Source of the DNA: an uncultured Porphyromonadaceae bacterium
Lineage (GTDB): Bacteria > Bacteroidota > Bacteroidia > Bacteroidales > Muribaculaceae
Length of the DNA stretch: 35,405 nucleotides
Direction: 5' to 3'
Assembly: GCA_947178175.1 (NCBI GenBank)
Contig: CAMWXI010000007.1
Location: 1-35,405, forward strand
Below are positions 32,185 through 35,405 of this stretch, piece by piece. The position numbers and the translations under genes were made by a program. The stretch's first letter is position 1. Every line of letters starts with the position of its first letter. Below the pieces are notes generated by a model that was not told where the DNA came from, made no database searches, and saw nothing but the letters and a program-made list of their open reading frames with translations.

Positions 32185-32948
32185 TTCATGCCTGAACCCA
32201 ATCGCTGTCTCACCGCCTCATATAGCATCACTCCGGCTGCCACCGACACGTTCAGACTCCCTATATTCCCAAGTATAGGGATGGCTACAAGCTCGTCACA
32301 CTGTCTGAGCACCTCATTACTGATGCCTGTGTCTTCTGAACCCATCACTATTGCAACCGGCACGGTATAATCGGCGGTGGAATAATCCCCTTTACCTTTT
32401 TCCGTTGCGCCAACTATCTTATAACCGTTTTCTTTCAGGAATTTAACTGCTTCCAATGTTGACTTTTCACGGCATACCGGGATATAAAACAAGGCTCCGG
32501 CAGATGTCTTCACTGCTTCAGGAGTCACACTTGCACTCCCCTTTTCAGGAATGACAAGGGCATCCGCTCCGGCACACTCCGATGTACGGGCTATAGCTCC
32601 GAAATTTCGTGTATCAGTCACTCCGTCAAGCACCATAAGCAACGGCAACTTACCTTCTTCATACAGCAGTGGCACCAAATGTTCCAGACGCCCATACTCT
32701 ACAGGAGATATCATTGCGATTGCACCCTGATGATTCTTCATTGTGACACGATTCAATCTCTCCTGAGGAACTTTCTGCACCGGAATATCATATTCCCTTG
32801 TGACTGCAATAAGCTCCTTTGCCAAATCTCCGGATAAATCCTTACGTATTAATACCTTGTCTATACTTTTCCCGGATTCTATCGCCTCTATGACTGCACG
32901 CAATCCGAAAATATATTCTTGTCTTTCCTGTCTTTCTCTTCTTTCCAT
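32175..32948 (-). CDS. rlmB: 23S rRNA (guanosine2251-2'-O)-methyltransferase (TrmH/SpoU family)
   Basis: A 257-residue SPOUT methyltransferase. The N-terminal substrate-binding domain starts EYIFGLRAVIEAIESGKSIDKVLI. The knotted SAM domain carries all three SpoU motifs: DTRNFGAIARTSECAGAD, VMGSEDTGIS and IPILGNIGSLNVSVAAGVMLYEAV. The length and N-terminal domain are typical of RlmB, which methylates the ribosomal P-loop, rather than of TrmH or RlmC-type relatives. It starts 33 bases after recN and is followed by nusB. Confidence 0.92.
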   Translation of the reverse strand: MERRERQERQEYIFGLRAVIEAIESGKSIDKVLIRKDLSGDLAKELIAVTREYDIPVQKVPQERLNRVTMKNHQGAIAMISPVEYGRLEHLVPLLYEEGKLPLLMVLDGVTDTRNFGAIARTSECAGADALVIPEKGSASVTPEAVKTSAGALFYIPVCREKSTLEAVKFLKENGYKIVGATEKGKGDYSTADYTVPVAIVMGSEDTGISNEVLRQCDELVAIPILGNIGSLNVSVAAGVMLYEAVRQRLGSGMNLE

Positions 32949-32981
32949 GTTACTGTTTCGGAATTTTAGATCCTTTTCCCC

Positions 32982-34661
32982 TTAGTTATCTTTCATCAGC
33001 GCCCCGGCATTCCTGAGTGCCGCATCATTTATCTCTTCTCCGGACAACATTCCGGCTATCTCCCTGACACGTTCCTCACCTGTCAACTCCCGCATCTCTG
33101 ACACGGTGCAATCCTCCAAATCATGCTTATACACCTTGAAATGTCTATCACCCCTGGCAGCTACCTGCGGCAGATGAGTGATTGACAATACCTGCATATC
33201 TCTTCCCATATCCCGCATCATCCGTCCCATCTTGTCGGCTATCTCCCCTGAGACTCCCGTATCGATCTCATCGAATATCACGGTAGGCTGTCGCATCTTT
33301 CCCGCCAATATTCTGCGCAAACTTAGCATAACTCTCGAAATCTCTCCTCCCGAGGCTATCTTGCTGAAAGGTGCCAATGGAGTGTTTTTATTAAAACTGC
33401 ACAGGAATTCTATGATGTCTCCTCCATCTTTCCCCAATTTTCCCTTCTCTATCCCCACTTTAAACTGCATGTTCGGCAATCCCAACGGACGGGCTGTGGA
33501 GAGAAGCAACGATGACAATTCCTCAGCCCCCCGTATCCTGCTCTCCGTCAGTCTCTCTCCTTTCTCTTTTAATCTGCCGGCAAGTTTTCGCAATTCTTTC
33601 TCAATCTCCTCGATATTCTCATCGCTTTCCACCATTCCCACTTTTTCCTGAAGCTCTTCCCTCAATTTCACCAGTCCATCTTCCTCTGAAATCCTGAACA
33701 GTTTATTCGCCTCATATAGAGCATTCATTCTGCGGGTAACCTTGCTCAGCTCCGCAGGATCGCCATCAACCTCCGCAGCCATGTCTCCCACACTTTCAGC
33801 TATATCCTTCAACTCTATTATTAACTGACTGATACGTTCCCTCAAATCGGCCTGTTCCTTATCCCCGCCATCTCTCTTTTCAAACAATGTTAAATCTACA
33901 TTGCGAAGGCATCCCTCGGCCTCTATTATCTTCGACAACGCGCCGTGGTCATCACCGCTTAACAGATAAGAAGCCTCCGAAAGCTGCTCTTTAATCTCCT
34001 CTGCGTCACTCAGAATGTCAAACCGTCGCTCAACATATTCCAGTTCCCCGCGCTTAGGATTCAACTCCTCCAGCTGGGCCAACTGAAACTTATACATCTC
34101 CAGGTTCTTTCGTGACTCCTCCTGCCGCTCCCTTAATCTGCGAAGCCGATTTCTGAGAGTTACATAATCTGTGAACGACTTTTGATAATCGTGTCGGATT
34201 CCTAAATTATCCGCCATTATATCCAGCACCCTGATCTGATGCTCCGGCTGCAGCAGAAGGTGATTGCTATGCTGCGAATGGATATCAAAAAGAGGAGTGG
34301 TTATTTCCGACAGTTCTGAAAGTTTCACAGGAGTGTCATTGACAAAAGCGCGAGACCTCCCCTGAGGTGAAATCTCTCTTCTCACTATTAATTCTCCTCC
34401 GTCCCATTCCGGATCGGCATTGAGAATCTTCTCCCTCAGTGTGTCATCAACATCCGTGAAGACCGCCTCAATCACTGATTTCCTGCTCTTGTCGGCGATT
34501 ACTCCGGTGTCCGCTCTCTCTCCAAGCAATAAGGAGAGTGCGTCAAGCATTATTGACTTTCCGGCTCCGGTCTCGCCGGTCACTATTATGAATCCGCTAC
34601 CCGGAGTCATCTCGAGGTGGCGGATTAAAGCATAGTTATCTACTGTCAGTCGATCAAGCAT
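32982..34661 (-). CDS. recN: DNA repair protein RecN
   Basis: A 559-residue SMC-like ATPase acting early in double-strand-break repair. The N-terminal Walker A is GETGAGKS (29-36). Two coiled-coil arms occupy about residues 155-370, rich in Glu, Lys, Arg and Leu. The C-terminal part contains the ABC signature ASGGEISRVMLSLRRIL and Walker B PTVIFDEIDTGVSG, followed by THLPQVAARGDRHF. Length is typical (550-560). It starts 14 bases after the DUF4835 gene stop and is likely cotranscribed with it and rlmB. Confidence 0.96.
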   Translation of the reverse strand: MLDRLTVDNYALIRHLEMTPGSGFIIVTGETGAGKSIMLDALSLLLGERADTGVIADKSRKSVIEAVFTDVDDTLREKILNADPEWDGGELIVRREISPQGRSRAFVNDTPVKLSELSEITTPLFDIHSQHSNHLLLQPEHQIRVLDIMADNLGIRHDYQKSFTDYVTLRNRLRRLRERQEESRKNLEMYKFQLAQLEELNPKRGELEYVERRFDILSDAEEIKEQLSEASYLLSGDDHGALSKIIEAEGCLRNVDLTLFEKRDGGDKEQADLRERISQLIIELKDIAESVGDMAAEVDGDPAELSKVTRRMNALYEANKLFRISEEDGLVKLREELQEKVGMVESDENIEEIEKELRKLAGRLKEKGERLTESRIRGAEELSSLLLSTARPLGLPNMQFKVGIEKGKLGKDGGDIIEFLCSFNKNTPLAPFSKIASGGEISRVMLSLRRILAGKMRQPTVIFDEIDTGVSGEIADKMGRMMRDMGRDMQVLSITHLPQVAARGDRHFKVYKHDLEDCTVSEMRELTGEERVREIAGMLSGEEINDAALRNAGALMKDN

Positions 34662-34675
34662 CTTCCGGTTTGTTT

Positions 34676-35405
34676 TTATCTGTTCTCGTCTCCCTTACGA
34701 ATCTTTTCCAGGCGTTCTGTCTCGGTAGGGTAAAGAGGTTGCAATAAATCATATACCTCCTTGCGCTCCGTTTCTCCGGCCTTTGAATAGAGATTCACGA
34801 GCTCATCAAGCTTCGCATCTCTGAACATTGATAACGCCACTGACATAGGGGCAACCTTATACACCTTTTCCATCTCTTTGAGATTCTCCGTGATTACAGC
34901 TCTTCCCTTGTCGGGACTTGTCACCATCTCGTCAAGTCCCTTGCGGTGATAATTATAATTCATCATCCTTATGCCGGATGTGTTGCTGTCAGTGAAACTT
35001 GACAAAACGGCACTCCTGTTCTTGTTATCTTCAAATGCACGCCATCCCACTTCACCGCTTGACTGTGCCATCTGGACCACGGAAGCCGCCTTATCAAAGA
35101 ACTGCTGGCCTCCATTCGGGGAAAAACTGTCATAATCCAGTGCCAGAAACAGATAGGCATAGAAATTCAATATTGCAGTGAGATTACTGTCCATTGAGGT
35201 CTCGTTAAAGACCAACGGATCCCCCTCCTTGTATTCAAAATCTATCTTGTTATCCTTAAAGTTAAGGAGAGTCGTGGTGTAGGTGCTGTTATACACCGGA
35301 CGGGACAACTGCACCTGAAGTTCCCCCTTAATCCTGTCGTCATTATACTCCGATACGGTCAGAAAGAACCTACACTCAATCTTTTCATTAGGAGCAAACG
35401 TATGG
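34676..35405 (-). CDS. DUF4835 family protein, C-terminal part
   Basis: The frame is open across the window edge (minus-strand sequence before 35314 continues HTFAPNEKIECRFFLTVSEY), so the N-terminus with its expected signal peptide lies outside. About 242 residues are present. The stretch LQVQLSRPVYNSTYTTTLLNFKD, followed by LTAILNFYAYLFLALDYDSFSPNGG and SSGEVGWRAFEDNKNRSAVL, is characteristic of DUF4835, a Bacteroidetes family of predicted exported proteins without known function that is often found upstream of recN. An internal GTG at 35314 is not the real start. Confidence 0.88.
   Translation of the reverse strand, partial: HTFAPNEKIECRFFLTVSEYNDDRIKGELQVQLSRPVYNSTYTTTLLNFKDNKIDFEYKEGDPLVFNETSMDSNLTAILNFYAYLFLALDYDSFSPNGGQQFFDKAASVVQMAQSSGEVGWRAFEDNKNRSAVLSSFTDSNTSGIRMMNYNYHRKGLDEMVTSPDKGRAVITENLKEMEKVYKVAPMSVALSMFRDAKLDELVNLYSKAGETERKEVYDLLQPLYPTETERLEKIRKGDENR

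Overview
The window looks like a chromosomal housekeeping stretch from a member of the Bacteroidales, most likely Muribaculaceae-like or a close relative. Three things point there. Several genes resemble families largely confined to Bacteroidetes (DUF3127, DUF5606, DUF4835, a very long NusB, a eukaryote-type GT3 glycogen synthase). Most starts have weak Shine-Dalgarno sequences. Promoters repeatedly match the Bacteroidetes pattern TTTG-N19-20-TAnnTTTG. No CRISPR array, insertion sequence, prophage or rRNA gene was seen. The genus assignment is an inference.

Layout. 1-1700: the end of an AEC-family permease, a 65-residue amphipathic protein followed by foldable non-coding RNA, a zinc-ribbon membrane protein, and tRNA-Ala(GGC) with its own promoter and terminator. 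1705-7480: a tripartite RND efflux operon (outer-membrane factor, adaptor lipoprotein, inner-membrane pump). 7760-9916: an EF-G paralogue with altered GTPase motifs. 10144-14390: glycogen synthase and alpha-glucan phosphorylase in one operon behind a long leader. 14826-16636: a DUF3127 protein ending in an SSB-like tip, divergent from rsmG and a metallo-beta-lactamase-fold hydrolase. 16866-22605: a complete glycine cleavage operon gcvT-gcvH-gcvPA-gcvPB-lpd. 22849-26263: a LolC/E-FtsX-type permease and htpG. 26371-28085: a COG0523 GTPase with a His-rich metal-binding stretch, and a Bcp peroxiredoxin. 28219-28659: a DUF5606 protein. 28781 to the window end: DUF4835 protein, recN, rlmB, nusB, yajC, ybbR-like and coaE, all on the minus strand.

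How the parts work together. Glycogen synthase and phosphorylase form a storage and mobilisation pair. The EF-G paralogue has lost the catalytic His of the G3 motif, like the GTPase-deficient EF-G2 described in Bacteroides as important under carbon limitation, so its position beside glycogen genes fits a nutrient-limitation theme (inference). The five gcv/lpd genes encode all four proteins of the glycine cleavage system. The last block groups RNA modification, transcription, DNA repair, protein export and CoA synthesis.

Most notable observations: an internal duplication inside NusB, the GTPase-motif loss in the EF-G paralogue with a perfect 20-bp palindrome upstream, a roughly 284-nt glycogen synthase leader with a tiny Met-rich upstream ORF, a sigma-54-like sequence before htpG, a possibly leaderless rsmG, and an SSB-like C-terminal tip on the DUF3127 protein. 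No wholly new multi-gene system was identified. All functions are read from recognisable motifs without database searches.
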